Source of the DNA: Acanthornis magna
Taxonomy: Eukaryota; Chordata; Aves; Passeriformes; Acanthizidae
Reading direction: 5' to 3'
Length of the DNA stretch: 64,000 nucleotides
NCBI GenBank assembly: GCA_036785705.1
Contig: JAWUZG010000159.1
Coordinates: forward strand, 1,116,001-1,180,000
Below the pieces are notes generated by a model. It searched no databases, was not told the origin of the DNA, and saw nothing but the letters and a program-made list of their open reading frames with translations. Shown piece after piece: positions 32,301 to 43,173 of the stretch; position 1 is the first letter of the stretch; every line of letters starts with the position of its first letter. The position numbers were made by a program, and so were the translations under genes.

Positions 32301-33428
32301 AGCTCCCAGGGGCAGTAGGGAGGCTGAGGGGTACTGCAGATCTTTCATGGCTCCTGGACCCTGTGCTGGCTTTTCTGTGCTGTCTGTCTCAGGGGATATA
32401 ACATGTCTAGGGTGTGAAGCAATCTGAAGCCATGGCTGCCAAGACCTGAGGCCCTTGGAGCATCGGGCTACTCACCATCAAGCAGTGGTAGCTGGAGCCC
32501 CTCTTGGTGCCAGGCTGTTTCCTATCAGGGGTGTTTTGGCCATCAGCCTGGCCACCCACATCATCGCACACACCTACTGCCTCCGCATGCCTTTAACATG
32601 GAATAACTTCAAGGGAAGCTCTCCGGGCTCCAGCCCTGAGAACCCTGGTCCTGGGAGGTCCTGTCCCTACCCTACCCAAAACTGAGGCATTCCTGGCACA
32701 GAGCTGAGGACCTGCTCCCCACGGCCAGATGGCACTGCCTGGCACTGCCCAGCGAGAGGACAGAAGCCAGTGCCCAATGGAGGGGGCATGTACCTCGGCA
32801 CAGCCCCAGCACACCCTGCCCTTGCCCAGGCACCAAGCAGTGGCTCAGCTGGTGCCTCTTCCTGGGGGAAGGATGGGGCAGGGGACAGGCAGTGCCTCCC
32901 ATGGCTCTGAGCATCCTTGCAGGAGGTTTTACTCCTAAGGCACTTAGCGTGTTATGCAGAGAAAGGAAATACTGGAAAATCAGCCCATTTTGTGCTATCC
33001 CCACTGTGTCTGGCTCTGCTGGGGTTTGCAGAGCTGGTCCCAGTGCCAGCCAGCATCCCTTGTCTCCTGCCAGCCCCAAAGGCAGGGCTGGCACCGGGCA
33101 GGCAGTGCCATGGGACTGTGCTCTGCATCTTCTCGCACTGCCAAGCCAGCCCCATGCCATGCACCCAGAGGGGAACACAGACAGTCCTGAAGGGAGCTCG
33201 AGGGGACGGGTTGGGGGGATACTGGTTCCTGGCACCCTCCAGCCCTGGTTCACAATCCTGTCTGCTCCATGCAGGCAGGGCAGGCAGCCTGGTGTCCCAG
33301 AGCCAGCCTGAAGTACCCGAGTGGGACAAGCCCACTGCGCACACTGTACCTTGCTTCTTCCACCGGTTCTGCGTGAGCATTTCCATGGAGCTGATGAATA
33401 ACAGCAACATGAATATTATCCACTGCAT
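26322..33428 (-). CDS. RSPO4: R-spondin-4, five coding exons
   Basis: Secreted enhancer of Wnt signalling that bridges LGR4-6 receptors and the RNF43/ZNRF3 ubiquitin ligases. Minus-strand exons: 33428-33350, 30264-30076, 29798-29655, 29561-29376 and 26395-26322; all introns are phase 1 and GT-AG, giving 223 residues (human 234). Residues 1-21 are a signal peptide of exactly the human length, followed by NRWKKQ. Furin-like repeat 1 (about 33-88) keeps the Arg and Gln of the RDGIRQYG ligase-contact loop; repeat 2 (about 90-137) keeps both Phe residues of FSKDFC that contact LGR. A thrombospondin type 1 domain (139-198) has WSEW, a C-mannosylation motif. Exon 5 encodes a 24-residue Lys/Arg-rich tail. 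A non-ATG frame extension to 33473 was rejected because ATG at 33428 starts the signal peptide. Confidence 0.95.
31084..31249. repeat. 83-bp tandem duplication in RSPO4 intron 1
   Basis: Two adjacent copies, 31084-31166 and 31167-31249, begin TGAGTAGCGGTGACAGTGCC and end in the AGAATCATAGAATCA tail repeats of a CR1. They differ at only a few positions, apart from one extra eight-to-nine-base tail repeat in the second copy. Confidence 0.9.
31225..31355 (-). mobile_element. CR1 LINE 3' fragment in RSPO4 intron 1
   Basis: Read on the minus strand, a 5'-truncated CR1 ends in CCATTCTGTGATTCTATGAT-type tail repeats. Diagnostic body sequence includes the complement of ACACCTTCCACTAGAC. The element is in the same orientation as RSPO4, between exons 2 and 1. 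Confidence 0.85.
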
Positions 33429-33460
33429 CTGGGCAGGAGTGATTTCGGGCAGGGAAGGAA

Positions 33461-33647
33461 TCAAATCATCCAAGCGGCTGGCGGGCTCGGCTCCTGCCAG
33501 AGCTGGTGAAGGGCGGTGGGAGGGTGACGAGCGGCTCCGGGCTCACACCATCCCAACCCGAGCTTCGGGCACACAGCCACACTTCAGGGCAGCATGAGCC
33601 GGTGACACTGGGGCAGGCTGAGGCTTTCAGGCCCGGGGAGTGCTCAT
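33461..33647 (-). other. RSPO4: Four very short upstream ORFs in the RSPO4 leader
   Basis: Between the predicted transcription start and the RSPO4 ATG the minus strand has four ATGs, each closed by TGA within a few codons: 33647-33627 (six codons, MSTPRA), 33595-33584 (MLP), 33551-33543 (MV) and 33469-33461 (MI). The first has the strong context GCCACCATGA; the third has G at -3 and +4. The main ATG has C at -3, a weak context. None overlaps the main frame. Their presence in mRNA depends on the TATA-based start being right. Confidence 0.6.
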
Positions 33648-33684
33648 GGTGGCGGGGAAGTGCCGGCTGCTCCGGGGAGCTCTG

Positions 33685-33692
33685 CCTTTATA
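33685..33692 (-). promoter_or_regulatory. RSPO4: TATA box of RSPO4
   Basis: TATAAAGG on the minus strand lies about 260 bases upstream of the RSPO4 ATG. A start 25-30 bases downstream, near 33655-33662, would give a leader of about 230 bases with no intron. Upstream lies a long A-rich tract and then CpG-rich sequence. Confidence 0.65.
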
Positions 33693-33744
33693 GTCAGTAT
33701 CAGCCCCCTCTCCTCACCCTCCCCTTCAAAATAATAATAATCCT

Positions 33745-33788
33745 AAAAAAAAAAAAAAAAAAAAAAAAAATTTAAAAAAAAAAAAAAA
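33745..33788. repeat. Long A-run upstream of RSPO4
   Basis: A run of 26 A, then TTT, then 15 A, follows short ATA repeats. It is a poly(dA:dT) tract about 55 bases upstream of the RSPO4 TATA box. The length is likely to be unstable and hard to sequence exactly. Confidence 0.9.
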
Positions 33789-33789
33789 T

Positions 33790-34270
33790 CCCCCAGCAGC
33801 AACAAAGCGACTGGCAAACGCCCTGGCTGGATCCCCCCGGAGCACTCTAGCCACCACCTCGGCTGGGAACCGTCCCGCCGTCCCGCCGCGGTCCGACTGT
33901 CCCGCTGCCATCCCAGCGCCGGGGTCACAGCGAAGCCCCCTGCGATTTTGGGGGGGTGGAGCCAGGCGGGTGACGCTGCCTGCGCCGGCCCCCCCAGCTC
34001 AGCCCCCCGGCTCAGCCCCCCAGCTCAGCGCCGGCAGAGCTGGGGGGAGCCAGTGACAGCCCCCGGGCAGGGCTGAGCCCCCCGTTCGCCGGGAGCCGTG
34101 GTGGGTCTCCGGCAGCTCCGGCGGCGGCTGTGGGTCTGCCCCGGCTCTCCCCAGGATTGCAGCTGACTCTGATTTTCCGAGCGCTTCTTAACTCACCTCC
34201 CTCCGAGCTGCGGGAGCGGAGCTGAGCCGAGCCGAGCTGTGCCAAGCTAAGACGAGCTCACTGAGCTGTT
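33790..34270. promoter_or_regulatory. CpG-rich upstream region of RSPO4
   Basis: GC- and CpG-rich sequence with repeated GCTCAGCCCCCC-like and GAGCCGAGC-like units lies beyond the A-run. It contains no coding sequence that I recognise and may be part of the RSPO4 promoter. Confidence 0.45.
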
Positions 34271-35045
34271 CCGAGCTCCCACGCGGCTGTCCCACACCCC
34301 TTGTCCCACTCTGTGCTCCTCAAAATCCACCCTGGGGGCTACGCCTGAAGGGGGATGCAGGACAGGAGGGGGACACCTCTCTCGCTAGGTACCCGAGGTG
34401 ACCTGTAGGCACAGGTCCCCACCCTGGAAGCCCCATGTGTTCGTTCCAAGCCTGTGCCAGGAGCTGTACCCTGGAACAGCCTGGTGACCTCCCAGCCAGG
34501 TCTCCAGGGCCATTGGCCACCAGTGACAGCCCCAGTGACAGCGCATCCACCGCTGGCATCACCATGTGCAAACCAGTACATGGTGCCCCTCTCCTCCCCC
34601 CAGAGGGGGCACAGAGGGACTTTCTGGGCACACAGGACCCCTCTGAGCACCCTGGGGCAGATGACCATCCACCTGCTCATCCCATATGCCAACGAGCTGC
34701 AGGGCTTCTTCCCACCTGGGGTGCTCTGGGTCTGCATTACCTGGGAGGGATGAATGGGCTGGGGGCCGCTGAGCACCAGCAAATTCATTGCACTGGAGTG
34801 GACCACCCATGGGGCCACGGCAGATGTGTCCATCAGTGTCCTGGGATGTCCAACCGTGCTCAGGGACCGTACATTTGTGTTACTCTTCTCTCTACCCCTT
34901 GAATTCCTTCCTCCTGTTTCCCTTCTCTCCCCCAGCCCCCCTGAGCTTCTCTCCCCACCGCTCCCATCCGGCACTGCTGCATTTCATTCCTGAAGGGTTA
35001 ATGATCAGACAACAAAGGAGCCATTTCAGACCCCTTTGGCTTCAC

Positions 35046-35089
35046 TGTAGGAAACCAGGAGTAATAACTGAGGAAACCAGGAGTAATAA
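35046..35089. repeat. 22-bp direct duplication
   Basis: AAACCAGGAGTAATAA occurs twice 22 bases apart, and the pair is itself bracketed by two copies of TCACTGTAGG (about 35043 and 35100). It lies in an A/T-rich island. Confidence 0.75.
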
Positions 35090-36332
35090 TAGTTGGGATC
35101 ACTGTAGGTTTTTTTTCTAATTACGAATTAAATTGAAAAACTACACATAAAATGCATAAATTGCAGCATCTGGCTCAGCCGAAATTTCCATAAACAACCA
35201 AATCTGCAGCATGGCATCACCATCAGGGGTTTGCAAGGGCTGGGGGGTCTGTGTGGACATGGGGAGGCTGGCGCCATCCCAGCACAGAAAAACAGGGATA
35301 TGGGAATGGCATTGGGGATATCTGAGTGTCTCTGAACCCTGGCTGCAGGCAGCTGCACTGGTGTGCATAGCCGTGACCTGTGGGAGACACGGGTGCCACA
35401 GGGCAAAGAGCTGCCACAAGTCCTGTTGGGTGCCAGCCCAGCTGCCCTGGAGCCGACAGGGAATTTCCTTGTCCAGACCTGGAAGGCAAACACTGGGCAA
35501 CGGCCAGGGAAGCGCCTCATTCCTGGTCACGCTCTCCTGCTGCTGGCATGGGTGAGCGGATGTCGGCACAAACCTTGCCAGGGTGTGACCCGTCACAGGA
35601 GGACGCACTAATTAGACAGCTCTCATTAGTGCTGGATCCTCGGGGCAGCACGGGGCCGTTGCACAGCCCATCCCCAGCTGTTTGGTATCACGGGGGATTT
35701 GCCAAGGGCGGCAGAGCCGCTGTCCCCATGCCCCTGCTGCTGTGTGCCAGCTATCCCTGAGAGAGCCGAGAAATCCACACGTTTCCTTTAATTTATCTAT
35801 TTACGACAAATCCAAACGGCAGTGAGAGGCGAGGCGGTGTTTGCTGTTTAACTGGGCACCTGGCAGCCCTCTGTTGTGCTGGGAGGGGTTTGGGGGGCTG
35901 CGGGGAGGGGGGAAGCCCAGCTGATGGTGCCAGGGCAGCACCCGCGGTGACTCAGGAGTGATGCCGGGGAGAAGCGAGGCTGAGCCGCGGGTGACGCTGG
36001 CAGCTCCCGGCTCCTCACGCAGCCCCGCTCCACGCCAGCACAGAGGGAATGAAATGTTCCTCCTCCGTCTTCCAAAGCAGAAGGGAGAAAGTGTCCAGAA
36101 AGATAATTTGGAAAGTTTGTTTGACACTTGAGCACACTTTCATCTTCGGAAAAATCTTGGTGACCTTCCAAGGCTGCACCGCCTGCTTCCCGGCACGGCC
36201 GGCGCCCCAGGGCACACGCCTGTGGCACCATCCCAGTGGCTGCTTTTGGGATGCTCAGGGCTCTGGAGGGGACAGTGTGGTCCCGCCGGGCCCACAGGTC
36301 AGCAGGGATGCAGTCACAGAGGTGGTGGCAGA

Positions 36333-36381
36333 GGGATGCAGGCACAGGGATGCAGGCACAGGGATGCAGGTGCAGGGATGC
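36333..36381. repeat. 14-bp tandem repeat GGGATGCAGGCACA
   Basis: Three full copies and half of a fourth follow one another at 36333, 36347, 36361 and 36375; the third has one substitution. Confidence 0.9.
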
Positions 36382-37232
36382 TCCTTGCAAAGGTAGTAAA
36401 GTAAAAATGAAGTATCTGCAGCCAGCTAGCAGCAGCAGGAGACAGGAAAGGGCAGGGGGATGAAGGGAGCCCCTGGATGAGGGCAGGGTTTTTTCCACAG
36501 GTGCCATGAGCTCCCAGCAGCCACAAGGGCTGGGAGGGATCTTCTCAGTGCATCCCAGGCAATGAATGTGGGTTTGATCAGGGAAGGGTTTGAGCGGATG
36601 GTAGTGGATAAGGAAGAAAAATACTTGGCATTCCTCTCCCATCATAACAAGCCCAGATGCTTGGATGGTGGCAGCCCACTTCCCACAGGAATGGAAAGTC
36701 ACAGCTGCTCTCGCGCCAGTTCAGCAGAGGCCCTTTCCCTGTTCTTATGAAATGCCAGCTCCACCTCACGCTGCACCACAGCCCTCAGTGGCATCCTGTG
36801 ACACAGCTCCCTCCGTCACCCAGGTCCCTGGCGGTGGCACTGCCCATGACCCCTCTCCAAGAGAGGCAGAGCTTGGAGCAGGGAAACCTGCTGGGAAAGG
36901 CCAAGTGTGGCTTGTGCTCCTTCCCACATGCCAACATGTTGGGAATACCTGGACTAGCACAGCCCTGCAAGGGAGGAGTGCTCTGGGGAGGCTGATGCCG
37001 TGGGAAGCTCTAATGGGAAGCAACTCCTGCCTGGTCATAGCTGGTGGGAGCAGCTCCAGCCTCCTGGCAGCCCAACTCACCACCTCCCATGCCAGCACAG
37101 AGCCAGTGAGGTCCCTCAGTGCTGGAATGCCATCAGATCTCTCAGATGAGAAGGAAAGAATACAGGTGGCTGATTTTAGTGCTGACATTGCCACGTGCAG
37201 CCTGAATCACATTCATGGCACACTTGCTCTCC

Positions 37233-37302
37233 CCTCTTCCTCCTCTTCCTCCTCTTCCTCCTTTTCCTTCTCCTTTTCGTTCTTCTCCTCCTCCTCATGC
37301 CA
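37233..37302. repeat. Polypyrimidine TTCCTC tract
   Basis: An almost pure pyrimidine run of about 65 bases on the plus strand contains CCTCTT repeats with partial mirror symmetry, a composition able to form triplex (H-DNA). Confidence 0.8.
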
Positions 37303-40300
37303 CACTCCACCCGTTCCTGGGTTTGTGCCACCCACCATTCCTGCTGTTCTCAGGGAATGTGGCACCCCAAGATTTGCCATAAATCAAATCGTTCATCCCA
37401 GCACGAGCTCTGGAGCTCCGTCTCTCTTCTTTGGCACCTCTGGCTTGCTCCGGTCCTGGACGCCAGCGTGGCTGCACAGCCTTCAAGTGCTCCAGCTGCC
37501 AAAACAGGAGCAAAGCCCAATGAGGGAATTGGCATCAAGTGGTGCTGAAGGCCGAGGGGCAGCAAGAGTAGGAGAGGGAACCGGGAGGAAAGGGAAGACA
37601 AGCAATGAGATGGGAGGGAAGGCTTGGTGTCGAAACCGAATTCCTGGTCCATGTCAGCAGAGCAGATTTCCAGTGTTTATTTTATCTCTTTAGTTGAGCC
37701 CTTTTGAGGCAGAATATATTAAGTGGCCTGACTTTATATAATGGAAATAATTGAAACAATACTCCTGCTTCCAGCCGCAACGTGCCGTGATTTCAGCCAA
37801 GAGTGGCCAGCCTCCTCGAGGTGGTGGGGACAGCCGCCACCGCCGTTGGCACTTGTTCGCTGGTTATTGTTGACACATGTCAGTGTCGCCTTCCAATTTC
37901 CGTACAGCTGTCAGAGCGGGGAGAACACCCGGGGCTGGCGCAGGGTGAGCTCAGCGCCGGCTAGCACCGACGGGCACGGGAAGGACGTCATCCCGGCCCT
38001 GGGCTCCTCTGCAGACGTGGGGCTGGTGGTTATGGCTGAGCTGGGATTATCCAAGGAGAGGTGGTGTTTGGGCAGCGCTCTCAGGTGGGCAGGAGATGAG
38101 GATGGTGGAATGCGGAGAACCTTGGGAAGCGGGAGGATGTGCTCGCTTGCTGCATGAGCCATTGAACTGGGACCTCGGTATTCACTGGAGAAGGTAAAAG
38201 GAGGAGATGGACATGAAGGTTTTATCCAACTCTGCCTCAGCAGTGGGTAACATTGAGGCAGGGAAAGCCCCCCAGCCCCAGCATCCCTGTGGAAAAAGAC
38301 TTCCACCAAGTGCCGTCCTTGAAGCCAACATCAATCTCCATCCCACACGAGGCACTGAAACTCTGTCACCGAAACTCTGTCACTGCTCCTTGAGCGGAGC
38401 TGGATGAATGAAACAGGAGCAAACATGGCGGTGAGGACTCGCTCATGTTGAGCCAGGTTATAAACCAATTCCCATTTGGTGGCACTGTAGGGTTCCTGGG
38501 AAGAGCTGGCAGGAGGTGAGATTGAAAGCAAAGGCAGGCAAGGTCTTAGAGAAACCGAGACACAATGTGAAAAGTGCTCCAGAATCTCTTCTTGCCATTG
38601 CAGCCACTCCCCCTGGCCGTGCACAGTGGGGGCTCAGGGAAGGTTCCTCCAAGGAAAGGCAGGAGATGGGACTTGCAGTGTGGAGCCTGGGGGGTTCGGG
38701 GTAGCTGGACTATAGATTCCTTTGCTGTAGGGGGCTGGAATTCGCCAGATGAGTCGGGTGCTGCTGCTGTGCCCACAGTACCCCTCAGCCTGGACACAGC
38801 CTGCTCTCCCAGCAAAGCCAAAGCATCGGTGACCATGGAGCACCCTCCTCTGTGCCAGATGTGACTGTCGGCTGCCTCTGCCTTCCCTACAATGAAAATC
38901 ATGTGTGTGTTACTGGAAGGGAGCAAGGCAGTGGTATTTTAGTAGCTGGCCCTCTTCTATTCTCCTAAGGACCATATATGCCAAATTCCAATAGTTTTTT
39001 TCAATATTTGGACTATTTAAGGAAACTATTGAGAAAGACAGATGGAAGCATCAGTCAGATGGATGTTCCTGGCTCCACGTGAGACAGCACTCAGAAGTCC
39101 CATTCTTTTTCAAATAATTTTAATGTGACTACATGGTTCCCCTCTTGCACATCATTCCCCAGGAGGGTAAATCCTCTGACTCTGGTGGATGACTCTCACC
39201 AGCTGGAATTCAACAGAAGACAAAGGCTTTGGGCAGGCTGCTGGTTGGGGATGGGGAAATTCCCCCCGGCAGCCACAGAGCCTGGGGAGGGCTGTGGAAG
39301 CAGCCACTGCAGTCGTGGCTCTGGTGCCCACGTCCAGCCCTGCCCATGCCCCACTACAGCCACAGCTCCTGGCGCATTTGCATTGTGGCGCACAATGAGG
39401 GGATGTGGTGAGAGGCTGAGGTGACCTTGGGCAGTGTAAGGCAAGCAGGGTGTCCATCTGTGTGCCCTCAGGGATGGAAAACTTGGCATGTGCGGCTGCA
39501 CCTGCACCTTAGCATGTGGCAGGGCTGAGAGCCTGATGTTGGCATCACTCGACTGAGACTCAGCCACTAAAAGCTGCAATGGTGTTTCTGTCTCAAAGTT
39601 TACTTTTAAGCCATTTTGCTGAAAATCCAACCCCAGTGTCTCAGCTCTGGGAACTACCCTGGGTCTCCTCTGGTTGCAGCTGAACTTGGACTTTTGCATC
39701 CCAACCCTCGTGGACCCCTCGTGGCAGCAGGATGTGATCATTCCGTGACAAAAGGCAGTGGCTCCTCAGTTCCCGCCTGCCCTGGCCAAAGCTGCAGGGA
39801 TGTGCTCATGCTTTGGACACCAAGCCAGGAGCAAACGGCGTGTCTAGGAGTTTGCTCTTTGACGGACCCTGCTGTGCTGGCATGGGATTGGGAAACACCC
39901 GATTTAAATTCACGGTCCACAGGAACTGGAATTTGGGTCTTCCACCCTCCAGTCTCAGGATCCATCCTCAGTCCTGGCTCTGTCCCCCTGTCTAGGGCAC
40001 TGCCTCCCATCCTTCCCCTCCAGCACAATCCAGGGACGTGGCACAGCAAAGCCAGTCTGGACTATGGTCACCAGTCCCGCCGCGGCTGCCAGCACCCCAG
40101 GGCCAGCGGCCGTGTGCCACGGTGACTTATAAAGGCTTTTTTTTTTCAGAATTAATAACAGGAGGAACACAAACTTTAATATTTCTGAAGTGAAAATGGA
40201 GTGATAATTGTATTTAGCCGACATTCAGGAAAATTATTACCACCTGGCAGCCCCATTTGTGGCTGACGTCAAAGAGCACCATAAACCACCGTCAGTTTGG

Positions 40301-42567
40301 AGAACACCAGGAAAAAAAAAAAAAGAAACAAAAGAGCAGAAATTGTGACCTTTGTATTAAAAAATTCAGGATCAGGAGTGTCCTGGGATGCTGGACAGAG
40401 CAGGTCACCTGGGGCTGTTTGCCATCAGGAGTTTGATTAACACTCAGGGGTGCCAGTGGATATGCTCCTCACAGGTCAAAGGAAAAGACATGGAGAAAAA
40501 TGTTCTTATTTTTCTCCTTCTTATTTTTTTTCAGGCTTTTATATCCTGTTTATGCCACTAACAAATTCAATTTTCAGGAGCTGGAATAAAGGCAAAGTCT
40601 GAGCTGTTTAAAATGGGTTATGGGCAGCTCCCGCCTGAAGCACACAGAGGAGATTCATCACCCCAAAAAGCACCAAATCACAGGAGTGGACAGAAAAGGG
40701 GTTTGGGTTGGGACAGTGGAGCTGAAGCAGTGATGGGGAGGGTACCAGTTGGGTGCCCTGAGCCTCATGCCCGTTCCTCAGCATCCCTGCTGCAGCAGTT
40801 GGAGGAGGGACACAGGGACATGGTCCCTAGTGCCATGGCCGGGCGCAAAGCCGTGGCGGCAGGCTCTGGCTCATGGAAAGAATTCTTCACTTGGGAATTT
40901 GAGCAAAAAAGATTAAATGAAGTAAAAAATGCACGCCACACTATGAAAGCAGAAAAAGTACATTTCCAAATATCCCCAGCCTCCTCCGCACCCCACACGC
41001 ACTCCAGGCGCTCTCAGCTACCAGCGCTCCTTCCCACGGCATTTTGGGGGTTCATGGTTCCCCACCACAGGGGAGAGTTCTGTCTCAGCTATGAGGCAAC
41101 CACAACATGGAGGGACATCATGACCTGGTGCCCTCATCCCCACTCTCTCCTGGCTGTCTGGGAGGCTCCTGACAGAATTGACTTGGCCACCCATCACAGT
41201 AGTGAAATTCCAGCACCTTCCTGCAGGCAGAGGGTCCCTCCTGCTGAGGCCCCAGCCCTGGCCTGGGGGTGCTCTGGGCTGCAGAGGGTGATTTCAGTCC
41301 CAAGGGAACTGATGCTGCCCAGAGTCCCCTTGGGGACAGGCAATAAGCCTGCATCAACTCCTTGCAGGAGGGGAGATATTCCTGTGCTGGGCCACACCCA
41401 GGAACAGGGGTCCTGCGAGGATCACAGCAGTGCTTCCCATGGATGGGGATTTCCAGGGTCCTGGCACAGCAGTGCTTTCCCATTGTGGGCCTGCAGCAGA
41501 GCTGCTACCAGACATCGGCGTTGAGGAAAAATCCCATCATACTGTGATGAAAGAGGGATGTGTGTCACAGCCTCCCCAGGTGCAAAATGCCTCCTCCCAT
41601 AGGAAAAGGGGATAATTAAAGGCTACTGATGTTTTGAGCGGTTTAACAATGCTGGCTTGTTAATCTGAGCCCTCCTGGAAGACCACACAGCAATCCCTGT
41701 GCTCCCACACTCTCCCAGCCAGCCCGACAGAAGCAGGGCCAGCAATGGTTCCATCAGCCAAACCAGTTCTGGCTCCACTGCTCCCAGTTCCAGTGGAGCC
41801 ATGGGGATGTCTGTCTGTCCCCACATGGGGACGAGCCCCAGCTCTGCTGACGATGGCAGGGCTGGGAGCACCTGGGTTTGCAGCAGGTTAGCAGTGTCCC
41901 AGTCCTTGGCCATCCCGACGGCATTGCATTGAGCCTCAACCAAACAACTGGAGATCACTGAGACCACAAACAAACAGAATTTGATTAGATTATTTTTTTT
42001 ACATATTTTTTCCTGAAAAAACAAAGAGAAGAGGAGAACTCATATTTCCTGTTCATGTGAAAGGAATTTGCCAGCTTGTGGCGGGGAGAGCAGGGCTGGT
42101 GGCCTGAAGAAGCCACCACCTCGTGACTCTTGTGGCAAAAAGGAGCCAGGAGGTGGCTGGCAGGGAGGCTCCACACCCAGACACCTGCAGAAGGGCACAG
42201 GCCAGAACAGGGAGCCCTTGCCAAGGCTGCAGCTCCCTAAACCTGGGTGCTGGGAAGAAGCAGGGTAGCGTGGCTCAAGCCCCAGCATTGCCAGGGTCTA
42301 AATGCCTCAGCAAAGCGGCAGCGGCTCCCAGCCAAGGCTTCAGAAGGAATTTCAGAAAGTTCTTGGTGTGGCCTCTCTTTTCCTAGAACAGATCAAGAGC
42401 TGGGATCTGCTCAGTAATCCTCCCCTGTCGTTTTGCCAAGTTCCCTGGAGGGGTCATAGGAACAGAGTGAAGCTGAGCTGAGAAGGCCTGGGCATCCTGG
42501 AGTTAGGGAGAAGGTCTGCATGGGCAGAGGGGTGTGATGGGCAGAGGGACCATCAGGTTGGGACTTG

Positions 42568-42711
42568 CATCCCTGCATCCCCACAACCCTGAATCTCTGC
42601 ATCCCTTCATCTCTGGATCCCTGCATGTTTGTCTCCCTAAAATCCCCCCGTTCCTGCATCCCTGCATCCATACATCCCTGAATTCCCATATCCCTGTATC
42701 CCTGCCTCCCC
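42568..42711. repeat. Degenerate CATCCCTG-type minisatellite
   Basis: Units of eight to ten bases around CATCCCTG or GAATCTCTG recur about a dozen times with variable spacing. The reverse strand gives a Gly/Cys/Arg-rich shadow frame. Confidence 0.8.
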
Positions 42712-43083
42712 ATAGGCCTGGAAGGCTGTGCTGTTCCCAGCTTATTCCAACATCCTGTCGTTCTTCCCAGATGGTTGGTGCTCCTGGTTGTCTGGTACAT
42801 CCTACTGCACTGGACACCTCTGCAGCCCTGGCATCTTGCTCTCAATCAAAGCTACGCATTCACTGAATTCTTCTGTTCCCATGTTAATAATGGATAAATC
42901 CTGTTGCATAATTATTTTCCACATCATCTCCCTCCCCTCTTCTGTGCTGTGCTGAGAGGCACCAACCACCCTGCAGACCCCTGCACGGCTGTGGTGAGGG
43001 TTGGGCACCCTGGCACTGCAAAGGGGAGTCCTTGTCCCTGGTCCCTGGAGGCTGGGGACACTGCTGGGTTTGAGTTTCCCAAA

Positions 43084-43173
43084 CCCTAGAGGTGTTCAAG
43101 TCCAGGTAGAATGGCCTAGTGGAAGGTGTTCCTGCTCATGGCAGGGGAGGTGGAACTGGATGATTCTATCATT
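43084..43173 (+). mobile_element. CR1 LINE 3' fragment
   Basis: A short, diverged copy with GAGGTGTTCAAGTCCAGG, CTAGTGGAAGGTGTTCC and a tail of GATGATTCTATCATTC. Plus orientation, about 90 bp, 5' truncated. Confidence 0.75.

Noticed and set aside
33429..33473. RSPO4 extension of 15 codons upstream of the ATG
   Set aside because: The apparent start at 33473 is a TTG, not an ATG, and the signal peptide from the ATG at 33428 has the same length as in human.
34454..34753. Possible small gene near RSPO4 (frame ending MTIHLLIPYANELQ...)
   Set aside because: No family recognised, no splice sites in frame, and composition like neighbouring shadow frames.
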